Source: Protula sp. h YS-2021 (taxonomy: Eukaryota; Annelida; Polychaeta; Sabellida; Serpulidae). Taken from it: 64,000 nucleotides of DNA. This document shows positions 40,001 to 50,059 of this stretch, piece after piece. Where the stretch lies: assembly GCA_949752745.1 (NCBI GenBank), contig OX457031.1:4715967-4779966 (forward strand), written 5' to 3'. Under the pieces are notes generated by a model. That model worked only from the letters and a program-made list of their open reading frames with translations. It searched no databases and was not told the origin of the DNA. A program made the position numbers and the translations under genes. Positions within the stretch are counted from its first letter, which is position 1, and every line of letters starts with the position of its first letter.

Positions 40001-41905
40001 TATAGACTCTGAATTCTTTAATTTTGTGTGGAGAACGCAGAGTACTTAGTTCTTCACATTTGTGTATAAAACGCAGTGGTTCTATTACAGTGGCAATCTC
40101 GGATATGTACATGGCGTCATCACATAACAGCGCTGGACTACAAGCAACTCCTGCCACCCTTTACTTCCGGGAAGGGAGCAGCAATGATTTCAGGTAGATG
40201 CTATTTCTTTTTATGCAGAGATTTTTATGCAGGAGGTGTGGTCCCTCGATGGGATGAGGGTTCCAATTTCCTGTCAAAAGGTATATATATCCTCAATATG
40301 AATTAATATTTAAGTAAAATTTACATAAAAAGTGAGTTTTCTGTGGTTTATAAGTTTTGGAATCGATGGTCCACTTGATTAAGTAATGGAACGAAGTAAA
40401 CGGTAAGTTATCTGTTAGGTTTGTCGGTATACTGTCTCATAGGTGCCCAAGCATGTAGTGGATGTCACAAGCGATTAAGAATTGGAACGAAGTGAGAGGG
40501 AAATTATCTGTTAGGTCTGTCGATATACTGTCTCATAGGTGCCCAAGCAATAGGGTGGATGCCCCAAGCGATTAAGAATTGGAACGAGGTGAGCGAGAAG
40601 TTATCTGATAGATTTGTCGGTATACTGTCTCATAGGTGCACAAGCATAGACGGCTACCCTGCACCACATATGAAGGTCTACGTCACGTGTCCTCACAAAG
40701 CCTATCGAGAGACGATCACAGACCAGCTCACCAGCCGCCGTGACGCTCGTTTAACCGGTAATAGAGTTATTCTTTGTTCCTAAGCTTCCAAGAATTATCT
40801 TGCATATCAGTACTCATCAGCGGTTACTACTACTGCTGTTACTACTACATATATTACTGCTACAGCTCCTTTAAGGAATACTTAATTGCTTGTCACTAAA
40901 ACTACTAATACTACCGCTTCCATTACAATTCCTGATATTATTTCTTCTACTGCTAGCACTACTAGAACGGTTATTACTACAGGCGCTTCCAATACTCTCT
41001 AACTATTACATCCACTGCCGTTTCTACAGCAACAACAACAACAATAACAACAACAACAACAACTGCAAATATTATTCAAGTTGTTTTTTTTTCTGTGAAA
41101 ACATTAAGAATTGCTGTATGGATTTGTTTATAATTTCAAGCTAACAAATCGACTTGTTGCATTTGTAAATAAAAAGTTGGTCGAGAGATGTCAAGCTAAT
41201 CAACTCTGACACATAATTAACAAAACTAACTGTTTTATGGCTCTTGTGGCTATAATAAATGCATCAAAACAATTATGATATAGTTAGGAGGGTGACATGC
41301 AGTTTTATTAACCCTTGCTTCGTATAATATTCCACTCCTGCATCTCATCCTCCTCCCAGCTAGGGTATCAACAAAATAATGTTTCAGAAGATGTTTTGGC
41401 TGAAAATGATTGAAATAAAAGTTCTACAAAAGAAAACAAAAAAACTTAAGAAAGATGAAATGTCTGTAGAGATTGTTGCACATTACCACAGTAAATCAGT
41501 AGTAAGCTAACTAACTTCTGTACATCGCACACTACAAAATTCTTCTGGGCATAAAAGTTATTAGTTTGTTGATTGATAAATTTCAATACCAGATTCACAT
41601 ATTAATAAAGGCGAGTGTGTTTCACCAAAATGTGCTAGAATCCATTGTTTCAGTTTTTGCATTAACGGTTGTTTCAAAGCTTGTTTTGTAAAAATTTGAT
41701 TTCAATCGAGTCATTCCAAACGCTTATCTGACCCAAAACGTCCCCTGTAGCGTTATTTTGTAGACACTTTACATCGCAATTGCATATTAACAAATTTATC
41801 ATTTATTGTATTAATGTATGTATGCATATCTCCACATTCCGTTATATGTTAGTATAAATTAAATTCACGTGTATAACGTGTTTAAAGTCATTAAACAAGT
41901 CAAGC

Positions 41906-41962
<57 letters not shown>

Positions 41963-44900
41963 CATTATTATTATATGCAGTTCTTCTAAAGCGCTCAATT
42001 AGGTCAAGGCCGCTGAGCGCTACAAACTGAGTTAAATATTAAGATCCACTGAAAGTACAGTTCAACAGCACTAAAGCAGTCTATTAATATAAAATCTTAA
42101 GTTATTTTTATAAGCCTTCTTGAAAAGGAATGTTTCCAATGTCTTTTTAAACCCGAACAAAGTCTTTGCCCGTTTAATTTACATTGGTAGGTCATTGTAC
42201 AATGAGGGTGCTGCATGAGAGAAAGCGCGTTTGCCGTAGGTTGTTTTGAAACGAGGTGTAGTCAATAGGATCTTGTCAGCTGACCTCAGAGTGTGATTTG
42301 GAACATATGGCGAAATCATACCCTGGATATACTGTGGTGTCATATTGTTTAGCGCTTTATATGTCAACACTGAAATTTAGAAATCTTTCCCTTCTTTAAT
42401 CGGCAACCAGTGAAGCTCACTACCGATAAGCTGAGCGCTTTTGCCACGGGAGGGCACTCGTTTGACTAATCGAGCAGCGGCGCCTTGTACTTGTTGCAGC
42501 TTATTGATTGCGGTGGCACATAGGTAACCATCAGTCCATTGCAGTAATCCAGCCCTGAGAGCACTAACGCCTGGACAGGAGGTTTGGTAGCTTCTTCACT
42601 TAGACAGGATCGTATCTGCCAAATCTATCTTATGTAATAGAAACACCGTTTTCGAAGATCGAGGATATGGTTATCTAAACTCTGAGCCGAATGCATCAGA
42701 ACTCCCAGGTTACGAACGGTGTTGCTCTTAGGAATCGTAGCGCCGTTTGTGGTTAGGGAATCGACACAGAGCCTGTTCTGTTTCTTAGAACTAGAAAACA
42801 CAACAAACTCTATCTTTTCGGAATAAAGCTTTAACTTGTTTGCATGCATCCAGCTAACTATATGTTGTATCCCATTTTCAATCTGCTTAGCTGCTTGTGC
42901 TTGCTCGTCGGTGCTATTCAGATTTACGATTTTCAACAGTTGTGAATCATCGGCGTACGAATGGAACGATAACTGTAGAAAACGAATCAAATTTCCAAGG
43001 GGTTGTGTGTAGTCGCTGTAAAGACGAGGTGCGAGAAAAGATCCTTGCCGAATGGAATATTTAAGCACTTCAGGATCAGAAAATGCATCAGCGACGTTTA
43101 CCTGGAAAGATCTGTTTTTTAGGTATGAAGCAAACCATTGTATAACTTCACCGGACAAATTGAAGGTTCTTTGAAGTCACTGAAGAAGGATATTATGATC
43201 AACGGTATCGAATGCCGCTGAATTTCCAAACGTGTCAATAAAACTGCATTACCTTTATCTATTTCGACCAGGATGTCGTTGAACACTTTTATCAAAGCGA
43301 TTTCAGCCGAATGGGAAGATTTATATGCTGACTGGGGTGGTTCAGATGGATGATTTTCGTTGATATGGTTAGAGACCTGCAGCCCGACAGATTTCTCGAT
43401 TAGTTTGGATAAAAACGGATGGTTCGATACCGGTCTGTAGTTTTTGGGAATGCAATCAAGAGTAGGCCTTTTCAGCAGGCGCGTATAATTGCATTCGTGA
43501 ACTGACGTGGCATGGTACCGGTTCTCAACGAGAGAGTAATAATCCTAGTTATCACTGGTAGTAAAGGCTCCAGGCACTGCTTTAACAGTGACGTTAGGAT
43601 CGGATCTAGTTCGCATGATTTGGTTGGGGCGTCTAGGATAATGCGTTTGACCTGTTCCTCTGAAACAGGGGAAAAAGACACTAATTCTGGTATCCCAGCT
43701 TCGTCTTCTTGGTCGAACTCAAACGGATCTTTCTCATCGTCAAAATTTTGGCGAATGATATTCACTTTCGATACGAAAAAATCTTTAAATTGGTTTGTAA
43801 GATCTTCTGCTGATTCGTGATCGGGGAGAGGGTTTTGCTCGCGTCTATGCATAAGCATGTTCATAGTTTTAAAAAATTTGCCACTATCACGGTTGCAACA
43901 TTCGATGGCGTCTAAGAAATTATCACTTTTTGCTTTATCCACAGTTTTGTTGAAAGCACTTTGTAATATTCTAAAAACTTTCTTATCCTCCTCAGTTTTT
44001 GTTTTTCTCCATTTACGCTCCTTAGCTCGCATGGCTCTCGCATGGTGCAACCGTTATTTCTTCACACCAGTATGGTTCTTTACGACCTTTCTTAAATGTT
44101 TTCTGTACAAGTGGTGCATGCTTTTCTAATAGACGCCTTAAGTCGAAAACGTAAAGGTCCACTAATTGATCTAGCTGTAAATCCCTATAACGAGAGATCA
44201 GCTCTGAGCTATTAATATCTTATATAAAATCATCAATGGCTATTTGTTTCAATTTACGTCTTGTTGGCAGAAGTTTAGCTACCGATAGTTTGCATATCAC
44301 AGCGAAATGATCCGAGATTAGACCTCCAACTTCAACGTCCAAAACACTAATCGAATCATTGGATCTTGAAAAAACAAGATCAATGACGTGTCCTCTTTCA
44401 TGTGTTTTCTCAGTTACATGTTGAAGTAGATTGGATGATTTGCATAATTCATTCAGACGGGCTATTAAGGGATGTACCAAATCGTCCCAATAAATATTAA
44501 AATCGTCGGCTATGACTAAGGAAGAAGTACACCTTGCCTGTTGTTCAAGGAACACTGAAAATTCATCCAAGAGTTCGGTTTGGTTTGATCGCGGAGGGCG
44601 GTAAATACAGGTTATTCTTAACGATAACTGGCCTGATTTAGCATGAACGATTACATGCTCGAATGAATTAAAGCTAGTGTCTTTAATCTCTCTAGGGTGT
44701 AGTTCATTTCGACAGAGAATCGCCCCATCACCGACCGTTTTCATATGCCTGTCTGGTGTACTAGTGTATAATTTGGAGGGCATAGCTCGCGCCGTTCGTA
44801 AATCCTACCAAGTCTCAGTTATTGTCAAAATATCCTGGTTCGTTTCACTAATGAAAGCCTTAATTTCAAGCATACGCCGTTTTACTGATCTCGCATTTAT

Positions 44901-46621
44901 ATTTCCAAGTGAACATTTAGCTAGAGATGGCTTTAAAACACTTATCTTTGTTAAATTGGCATGGTTGGCTCCTATAAACGACACTCGTTGATCAGCTGAT
45001 CGGTTGTTTGCAATGACCTCGATAGGTTTCACGTGCACCAAGTTGTTTTGGATTGAACGGAAACCTTGTGTTTTTCCAGTATCCTCACGTGTACTAATAA
45101 TCGTTGAAATTGAACTCATATTCCCGGCCATTGATATAATACACCACACTAGTAATCCTAATTGACAGCACACTGATACAATAGGCTTGTATGTAAACAT
45201 GCTGCGATATTTGACCTAGGTACTTATGCACTTTGTAACTTTGTCCAAAATGTGTCTAAAATATGCTTTGAAGTCAAAAATTAAAATTGCGCTTTTTACT
45301 AAAATATTCACATAGAATACTTCCTAACATAAAACGCTACTAATTGGTCCCAAAATTATTTATATTTGATGTCTGTAGTTCATATTATCCCACTTTTGAA
45401 ATGTAATTCTGTTAAGCACGACTTGTCATAAGCGACATCACAACAACAACATTATGACATAAGATGGGTTTATCGCTTATTTTAATCACTATACGTAAAG
45501 AAGATGGTTAACATTTGTACCTACTAGTCTGTTGATCGTATCCACAAAGTACAAAAGTAGCAATTGATCAAGTGCAATAAGACTCATCTGATGTCCTAAT
45601 AACACTCATCTGATGTCCTAATAACACCGATCTGATGTCCTAACAACACTCACTTGATGTCCTAATAACACTGATCTAATGCCCTAGGTATTTCGTGAAA
45701 TATTTCATAGTCCAACGTTTTAAATACTGGTTTTGCAGGTAGTCGACGGCATATTTATACATTCCCGTAGAAACCTCAGGAAGATAGTGTTATTTTCTTC
45801 GACATGTGGTGTATTTCACCCATGCTGTTTTGCGTATATATTCTGAGTGCTATACTTTCGCAGTTTATCTTTCTGCGATTTATGCTGTATTAGTCCAACC
45901 AGATAAATATTTCCTTGTTTTCGGTTTGGTATAATAGTATTTTCATCCGTGTGCAAATCATTGAACACAGTCAAAAATGTACAAAAATAACATTAAATAG
46001 CAGTACTAAAAACACACAGACAAAAAAAATCACTAAAAAGCCCTTGGTTATAAGTTGTTAATGTTGCGCTCTTACATTTTTTCAAAACCTCTTTTTCAGA
46101 AGTCATCCCAAACCATACCTGCATACAAATTGACATACATGTATTACTTTTACGTCTGCTACTACTACCAATGATAATAACAATAATAACAAAATTAATA
46201 ACAACAACAGTAGCAATGACAATAATAATAATAATAGTAATAACAATCATTGTGGAGATTTATAATGAGAGAAGATTCTCTTTAACTTGCAAATTGTTTC
46301 TGCAGGTCGTGAAGGTTTGCAGAACATCACGTACACAATGACACTGTGGACAGACCGCCTAGACGTACACCCGTGGTATGACGGATGCAACGTCACATGT
46401 ACCGTCTGGCTGCCTTACACACCTAGCCTGCCTCCTCATGAGATATCCACACACTCCCGGCTGGACGTTGAATGCAAGTCTAAGCATCGAACTCTCGCCA
46501 TTGTTTGCTTATCCTTTGGTTAAAATGTTTGAGTTTGGGTTAAAATGTTAAGGGTGTGTTGGTGGAAGGGGATGCTGACAGAGCGAAGACTTACATGCAG
46601 TAACTGAAAAGAAGGAGTAAG

Positions 46622-46656
<35 letters not shown>

Positions 46657-46891
46657 TAGATCGATAGATAAATAGACCGATAGATAGGTAGGTAGGTAGA
46701 TAGAGAGAGAAACACAATGAGAAAAACATAGATAGAGAAAGAGAGAGAGAAAAAGAGGAAGAGAGTGATAGAGAGAGGAAGAGAGAGAGAGAGAGTGAAA
46801 GAGAAAGAGAGGAAGAAAGAGTGAAAGATGGAGAGAGAGGAAGAGAGAGTGAAAGAGAGGAAGAGAGAGTGAAAGATAGAGTGAGAGAGAG

Positions 46892-46956
<65 letters not shown>

Positions 46957-49647
46957 CAGACACGCACACACATACATATTCCGTCATTCTATCACATGTA
47001 GTTACGTTGTTATTACAGATGCGCCAGTGTTACATTGCCCCACCACGGAAGCGTTGCCTGGAGACAGATACGTCATACTGACGTGTCACATCAATGCGAA
47101 GCCTCCCGTCAGTAACATGTCAACCCACTGGCACTTTGACGCAAGCAGTACAGACGTCTTATCAAAGGCTGGTTTCTCCTCCGATTACTGGATCGTAGAT
47201 TTCAAGTTAAGTTTTATTTTTATCAATGGACTACTTATTTGAAACTGAAATATTAATTACCAGATGCAGCGGGAATGTTTCGGGTTTTTCAATGCCACAT
47301 CCAAAGTATATGCGCAAAATGTCTTGCGAAATTTGTGTCGTTGCCCATGAACTGTAATATCAGCGTAAACAATGCATTAGACCCCTTCCTCATCACCCCG
47401 TCCCCCAGTGCCTACGTGCATTAGATGTGAGCCTTACATTCACAGGATGCACGCTTAGCAGACAAGCTACAAGAAACACGCCTCATTCTTGGCATCGTCA
47501 CTGAGGACTCATTTACGACATATACCGTCACAACTGAAAATGACGTCGCCAAAACGACACAAGTCGTTAGTCTTACAAGGAGTAAGTATAAACACTAACA
47601 GACCTGTTCCCTAAAACTAGTCCGCTGATTGTCACGTTCGTTTGAGTTTTAGACTAAGAGTTGCAAAAACAGTGCGTAAACTTTTAAGTCTTAGGTTGAC
47701 TCTGAACTACCCAAAGTTTCTATTATTTTAACGCATTTATTTCTATTATAAACATCCTTCAAACATTGCATAGGGCAGGGGAACAGTAGCTCAATTGAAC
47801 GGTGTCGAACTGATAACCCACAGATCGTGGTTTTGAATCCCAGTAACACATGGTAATGGACTATAACACCGATTTATAGAACGAACAGAAATGTGTCAGC
47901 CCTTTCTATCTCGATACTCACCTCTTATCTACCTTCAGCTACACTCTTATCTACCTTAAAGCTACACCTCTAACCTACCTTCAAGCTACATCTCATATCT
48001 ACCTTTCAGCTGCATCCCTTATCTACCTTTAAGCTGTGCTTTCTATCTACATTGGCATGGCCACATAGAAAACATGTGTAATATACGTGCATATTCCCAC
48101 GGTGTGATTTCCGTATAAACTTAGGCCTTCTCACGTATAAAATGCACGGTAGATACACGCGTAAACTGCATGGTTTTTCCCGCGTAATACCCACCATGGG
48201 CATTCCCCTGTATGATATACAAAGAATTTCCCTCTTCTAAAATGCATGGGTAAGTAAACGCGTATCTATGTATATTCGACTTTTGAATTCCCACGTAAAA
48301 TTTCATTAAAAGTCATTTATATATTACATATATATTTTACGTGGAATTTCCTATATGGGCATTCCCATGTAAAATACACATACATAATGCGTGAAAATTT
48401 CCACTTAGTAAATGCATGGAAAATATACGCAGTCTGGCAATGTTGGCTTATTATCGCAGACCGGAAACAGCCGCCATTGAGCGATAATATATTTAAATGT
48501 TGCTAAATTCTGCATATTTTGGTGGAGGGCTGCCTTTTTTCTAAGTATAATAGAAAGTTGACATGGAAATACCAATTTCAGTAAAATTTTTATACTGCTT
48601 ATTTTATAATGCTTAATATGCGTGGGAATTCCCAAATATAAAATGCATGGATATATATCCATATAAAATGCATGGGTTCACATGCGCATAATACACATCG
48701 GAAAGATTCTAAGACTCTCCTAAATCCCACGTAACTGCATGGGAATTCCCAAACGAAACACGCATTATTTATGCGTGGGTACGTGGGAATACTCACATAC
48801 ATTATGCGTAGTCCCCATATGGGACTGCTATCTGGGAAGCTACATCTTTTATCTACCTTCAAGCTGTTCCTCTTATCTAGCTTCAAGCTACATCTTTATC
48901 TACCTTCAAGCTACATCTCATATCTGGAAACATGACGATTCCCGCGGGGACTTTTCCCAGGCGGGGATTATTCCCGCGGAGGAGTTTTCCCAACCTAGGA
49001 CATTTCCCGCAGGGACTTTTCCTGCGGGGGCTTTTTTCGATCTAGGACTTTTCCCTACCTAGGACATTTCCCGCGGATGAAGAAAGAAACTAACAAAAAA
49101 TAAAACTAATTTATTGCAATTTGTAGAGAATATTTTTGTTGGTTTTCATTCGCGGGGAAGGTCCTCTGTGGGATATGTCTCAGGTTGGGAAAAGTCTTCC
49201 GCAGGAAAAGTCCACGCGGACCGATGGGTAAATTGCTCTTTTAGTCGATTTTAGACGGGGAAGAGTAATTTTCGACCATTGGATGAAGAGCAAGGCTATT
49301 TCCTTTTGGCCTTACATCTTGCTCTCCATTTCCTGCATTACACCCCCCCCCCCCCGCAGATTTTGCTTTGACACGTAATAGAACTTACAAATAAGATGAA
49401 ATTTTAAAAGATTACTACACGCAATAGTGTGAGAAAAACGAAAAAATAGAAACAGAAAAAAGGTTAATATGTGTGTTTGTGCATTTTAGAGGTCTTGCCA
49501 GCGTATCCCGTGTTCAACTATTCAGCTATGTTGCAAGAACATCCATGTACTGAAACAGACAACGCCTCCAAGGCAGCCCCTTCGCACCACCTTATGACGT
49601 CATCGATGTTGGCATTGTCATTACTCTGGTTGTTCATTTTTAACTGA
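36977..49647 (+). CDS. GPI-anchored cell-surface protein with three Ig domains, nine exons
   Basis: Exons 36977-37037, 38234-38497, 39300-39389, 40091-40193, 40636-40757, 46306-46473, 47019-47194, 47446-47581 and 49490-49647 join in consistent phase to give 425 residues. Residues 1-20 are a signal peptide (MADSRIYGYLLVFGAQLF). Ig1 (about 24-138) has C45, W61 and C120 in ITLRCDY and EDSGKYTCTV, plus an extra pair C52/C57. Ig2 (139-269) has FRCTSIDGYPAP (C174), C191 and CNVTCTVW (C241/C245). Ig3 (270-370) has YVILTCHINAKPP (C292) and W307 but V356 where the F-strand cysteine should be (YTVTTEND). The C terminus LALSLLWLFIF after a small-residue, polar stretch is a typical GPI signal. Several N-glycosylation motifs are present. 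The role is inferred to be adhesion or immune recognition at the surface; no orthologue is recognised. Confidence 0.85.
37330..38005. repeat. GTTGATGTTGTTACGTTATG and CTGTTGATGCTG repeats in Ig intron 1
   Basis: Degenerate units of about 27-30 bp (GATGTTGTTACGTTATGACG) fill 37330-37620. A second family (TAGCTGTTGATGCTGTTGT) lies at about 37820-38000. Confidence 0.7.
38234..38497 (+). CDS. Ig gene exon 2: first Ig domain, strands A to E
   Basis: Acceptor TTATTTGCAG, donor ACAAG/GTAAGG. Encodes VDVGESITLRCDYDALDC, NCPVSWEKVQENVSK and HSYVLSIQ. W61 and the DYDALDC segment fit a V- or I-set domain. Confidence 0.92.
38690..38845. repeat. Intronic repeat echoing the exon 2 donor
   Basis: Units AAAACAAGGTAAGCTCAGCT, AAAACAAGGTAAGCCTAG and AAGCTTAGCAAAACAAGG repeat about every 24 bp. 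The exon 2 junction itself reads ACAAGGTAAGGCTTAGCA, so each unit repeats the exon end, the donor and the first intron bases. Confidence 0.75.
39300..39389 (+). CDS. Ig gene exon 3: first Ig domain, strands F and G
   Basis: Acceptor GTTATTCAG, donor AGAG/GTGAGA. Encodes VEREDSGKYTCTVHRSQQ and KNVTHTVAVR, the hallmark D-x-G-x-Y-x-C of an Ig F strand. Confidence 0.94.
39390..40090. repeat. Ig intron 3 with a repeat running into the acceptor
   Basis: From about 39780 units of roughly 50-60 bp (GCAGTGGTTGTTTTATTGAG, CACTGAGTTCTTTAATTTTG) repeat. The last unit, AAACGCAGTGGTTCTATTAC, is directly continuous with the acceptor AG at 40089-40090. The first part of the intron is AT-rich unique sequence. 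Confidence 0.7.
40091..40193 (+). CDS. Ig gene exon 4: start of second Ig domain
   Basis: Acceptor TCTATTACAG, donor TTTCAG/GTAGAT. Encodes VAISDMYMASSHNSAGLQAT and LYFREGSSNDF. It ends in phase 2, which matches the exon at 40636 and gives SSNDFRCTSIDGYPAP across the join. Confidence 0.82.
40385..40640. repeat. Three copies of a 97-bp unit containing the exon 5 acceptor
   Basis: TATACTGTCTCATAGGTGCC or its variant occurs with the AG at 40442, 40538 and 40635, spacing 96 and 97 bp, each preceded by GTTATCTGTTAGGTTTGTCG-like sequence and followed by CCCAAGCA or CACAAGCA. Only the third copy continues into the open coding exon; the others meet stop codons in the required frame. Confidence 0.9.
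40636..40757 (+). CDS. Ig gene exon 5: middle of second Ig domain
   Basis: Acceptor GTCTCATAG, donor AACCG/GTAATA. Encodes CTSIDGYPAPHMKVYVTCPH and RETITDQLTSRRDARLT. The choice among three copies of the acceptor is fixed by the reading frame. Confidence 0.87.
41145..41904. other. Ig intron 5, first part, no feature seen
   Basis: AT-rich intron sequence. It is preceded by a CAACAACAATAAC stretch (41030-41062) and ends at the poly-(TTA) tail of the LINE. Confidence 0.5.
42179..44050 (-). pseudogene. LINE reverse transcriptase, broken
   Basis: Open pieces at 43472-44050 (linker and start of the polymerase), 42625-43158 (catalytic core with YADD) and 42179-42370 (C terminus), in different frames. 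The YADD box keeps both aspartates, but the first catalytic region between 43158 and 43472 is interrupted. Confidence 0.88.
44220..45200 (-). pseudogene. LINE endonuclease domain, broken
   Basis: Two pieces, 44805-45200 and 44220-44783, in different frames. The usual GDFN motif reads ADDFN, and the final SDH motif is intact. Confidence 0.85.
45201..46305. repeat. Ig intron 5, last part, with a 22-bp repeat
   Basis: Five or so units of CATCTGATGTCCTAATAACA lie at 45575-45690. A degenerate AAT/AAC trinucleotide stretch lies at 46160-46250. No coding exon seen. Confidence 0.65.
46306..46473 (+). CDS. Ig gene exon 6: end of second Ig domain, GC donor
   Basis: Acceptor GTTTCTGCAG. Encodes NITYTMTLWTDRLDVHPWY and CNVTCTVWLPYTPSLPP and ends LDVE plus one base. 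The donor must be in phase 1 to join the next exon; GAAT/GCAAGT fits, so the intron is GC-AG. The join reads RLDVEYAPVLHCP, a typical Ig interdomain link. Confidence 0.85.
46615..46965. repeat. GACA / GATA / GAGA microsatellite
   Basis: A run that passes from AGACAGAC through ATAGATAG to GAGAGTGAAAGAGAGG and pure GA. It is almost entirely purine on the plus strand and ends about 55 bp before the acceptor of exon 7. Confidence 0.95.
47019..47194 (+). CDS. Ig gene exon 7: third Ig domain, first part
   Basis: Acceptor GTTATTACAG. Encodes LHCPTTEALPGDRYVILTC, KPPVSNMSTHWHFDASS and LSKAGFSSDYWI. The phase-0 donor ATC/GTAGAT is weak but is the only GT in the needed phase before the frame enters unrelated sequence. 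Confidence 0.8.
47446..47581 (+). CDS. Ig gene exon 8: third Ig domain, strands E to G
   Basis: Acceptor ACATTCACAG, donor AAGGA/GTAAGT. Encodes LQETRLILGIVTEDSFTTYT and ENDVAKTTQVVSLTR. The F-strand cysteine is replaced by valine. Confidence 0.88.
47770..47850 (+). mobile_element. tRNA-derived SINE head
   Basis: GGGGAACAGTAGCTCAATTG resembles a tRNA 5' end with a polymerase III A box, and GTGGTTTTGAATCCCAG about 35 bp later resembles a B box (GGTTCGAATCC). The arms do not form a good functional tRNA, so this is read as a SINE remnant in Ig intron 8. Its 3' end is not clear. Confidence 0.55.
47890..48925. repeat. 23-bp repeat interrupted by a second satellite
   Basis: CTTATCTACCTTCAAGCTAC units at 47920-48040 resume at 48836-48920. 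Between them, 48060-48830 is filled by degenerate units with CATGGGAATTCCCA, ATGCATGG and TATACGCGT-like sequence. The second family seems to have inserted into or expanded within the first. Confidence 0.75.
48930..49235. repeat. CCCGCGGGGACTTTTCCC repeat with inverted arms
   Basis: Units of about 20 bp (CCCGCGGGGACTTTTCCC, ACCTAGGACATTTCCCGC) lie at 48945-49076. The inverse, GGTTGGGAAAAGTC and GCAGGAAAAGTCC, lies at 49140-49225, so the region can fold into a hairpin. GGGACTTTTCC resembles an NF-kappaB site. Confidence 0.75.
49490..49647 (+). CDS. Ig gene exon 9: stem and GPI-anchor signal
   Basis: Acceptor GTGCATTTTAG. Encodes VLPAYPVFNYSAMLQEHPC, NASKAAPSHHLMTSS and LALSLLWLFIFN, stop TGA at 49645-49647. 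The hydrophobic end without a cytoplasmic basic tail favours GPI anchoring over a membrane span. Candidate attachment residues are the serines at TSS or the NAS site. Confidence 0.88.
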
Positions 49648-49854
49648 AAGCTTGATGAGGCTCCTTTAGATCAACAGAATTTTGCCAGAAGCAATTTGTT
49701 ATCTATTTTGCTGATTGTTGATAGTCACTTCTGATTTTTTTCTTGTGTTAAAACAGTGTTTTCAAAAAGTGTTTTGTGTTTTAAAAGCATATTCTGTGCT
49801 TAAGAATTTAGACCACCTTTTCAATTGTTGCAGGTATGTAGAGGACTGCCGTTT

Positions 49855-50012
49855 ATTAGCGTAAACAAAAATCGATGCAAACAAAAGTCCATGCGAACAA
49901 AAAACCATGCAAACAAAAGTCCATGCAAACAAAAATCCATGCAAACAAAAGCTCATGCAAACAAATGTCCATGCGAACAAAAATCCATGCGAACAAAAAT
50001 CCATGTCTGACA
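49855..50012. repeat. 16-bp repeat, about ten copies
   Basis: CATGCAAACAAAAGTC repeats every 16 bp just after the Ig gene stop codon, so it may lie in the 3' UTR. Confidence 0.9.
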
Positions 50013-50059
50013 TTTTTCTGAAAGTGGGAATATTAGAACAAGATTCAGAGGTGGTGACT

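Larger units (their letters stand above)
41905..45200 (-). mobile_element. Decayed LINE of the Jockey/CR1/L2 group, antisense in Ig intron 5
   Basis: The minus strand encodes, in broken frames, an AP-type endonuclease (NINARSVKRRMLEIKAFI; CIYRPPRSNQTELLDEF; ADDFNIYWDDL; HVIDLVFSRS; SDHFAV), a linker, and a reverse transcriptase (APTKSCELDPILTSLLKQCL; SGEVIQWFASYLKNRSFQV; FHSYADDSQLL; NKLKLYSEKIEFVVF), ending with VLTYKALNNMTPQYIQ and SLYNDLP. The 3' end, AGCGCTTTAGAAGAACTGCA followed by (ATT)n at 41905-41970, is typical of this LINE group. Frames are broken at least four times, so it is dead. The 5' end is uncertain and may extend beyond 45200. Confidence 0.9.

Noticed and set aside
40219..40280. 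A possible extra Ig-gene exon encoding DFYAGGVVPRWDEGSNFLSK
   Set aside because: It would leave a 25-bp intron before it, too short for normal splicing, and its end phase does not fit the exon at 40636; skipping it gives a perfect phase and an Ig-like join. The doubled TTTTTATGCAGAGA makes a false acceptor.
46520..46987. Serine/leucine-rich minus-strand frames of 128-155 codons
   Set aside because: They are the complement of a GA/GACA microsatellite.
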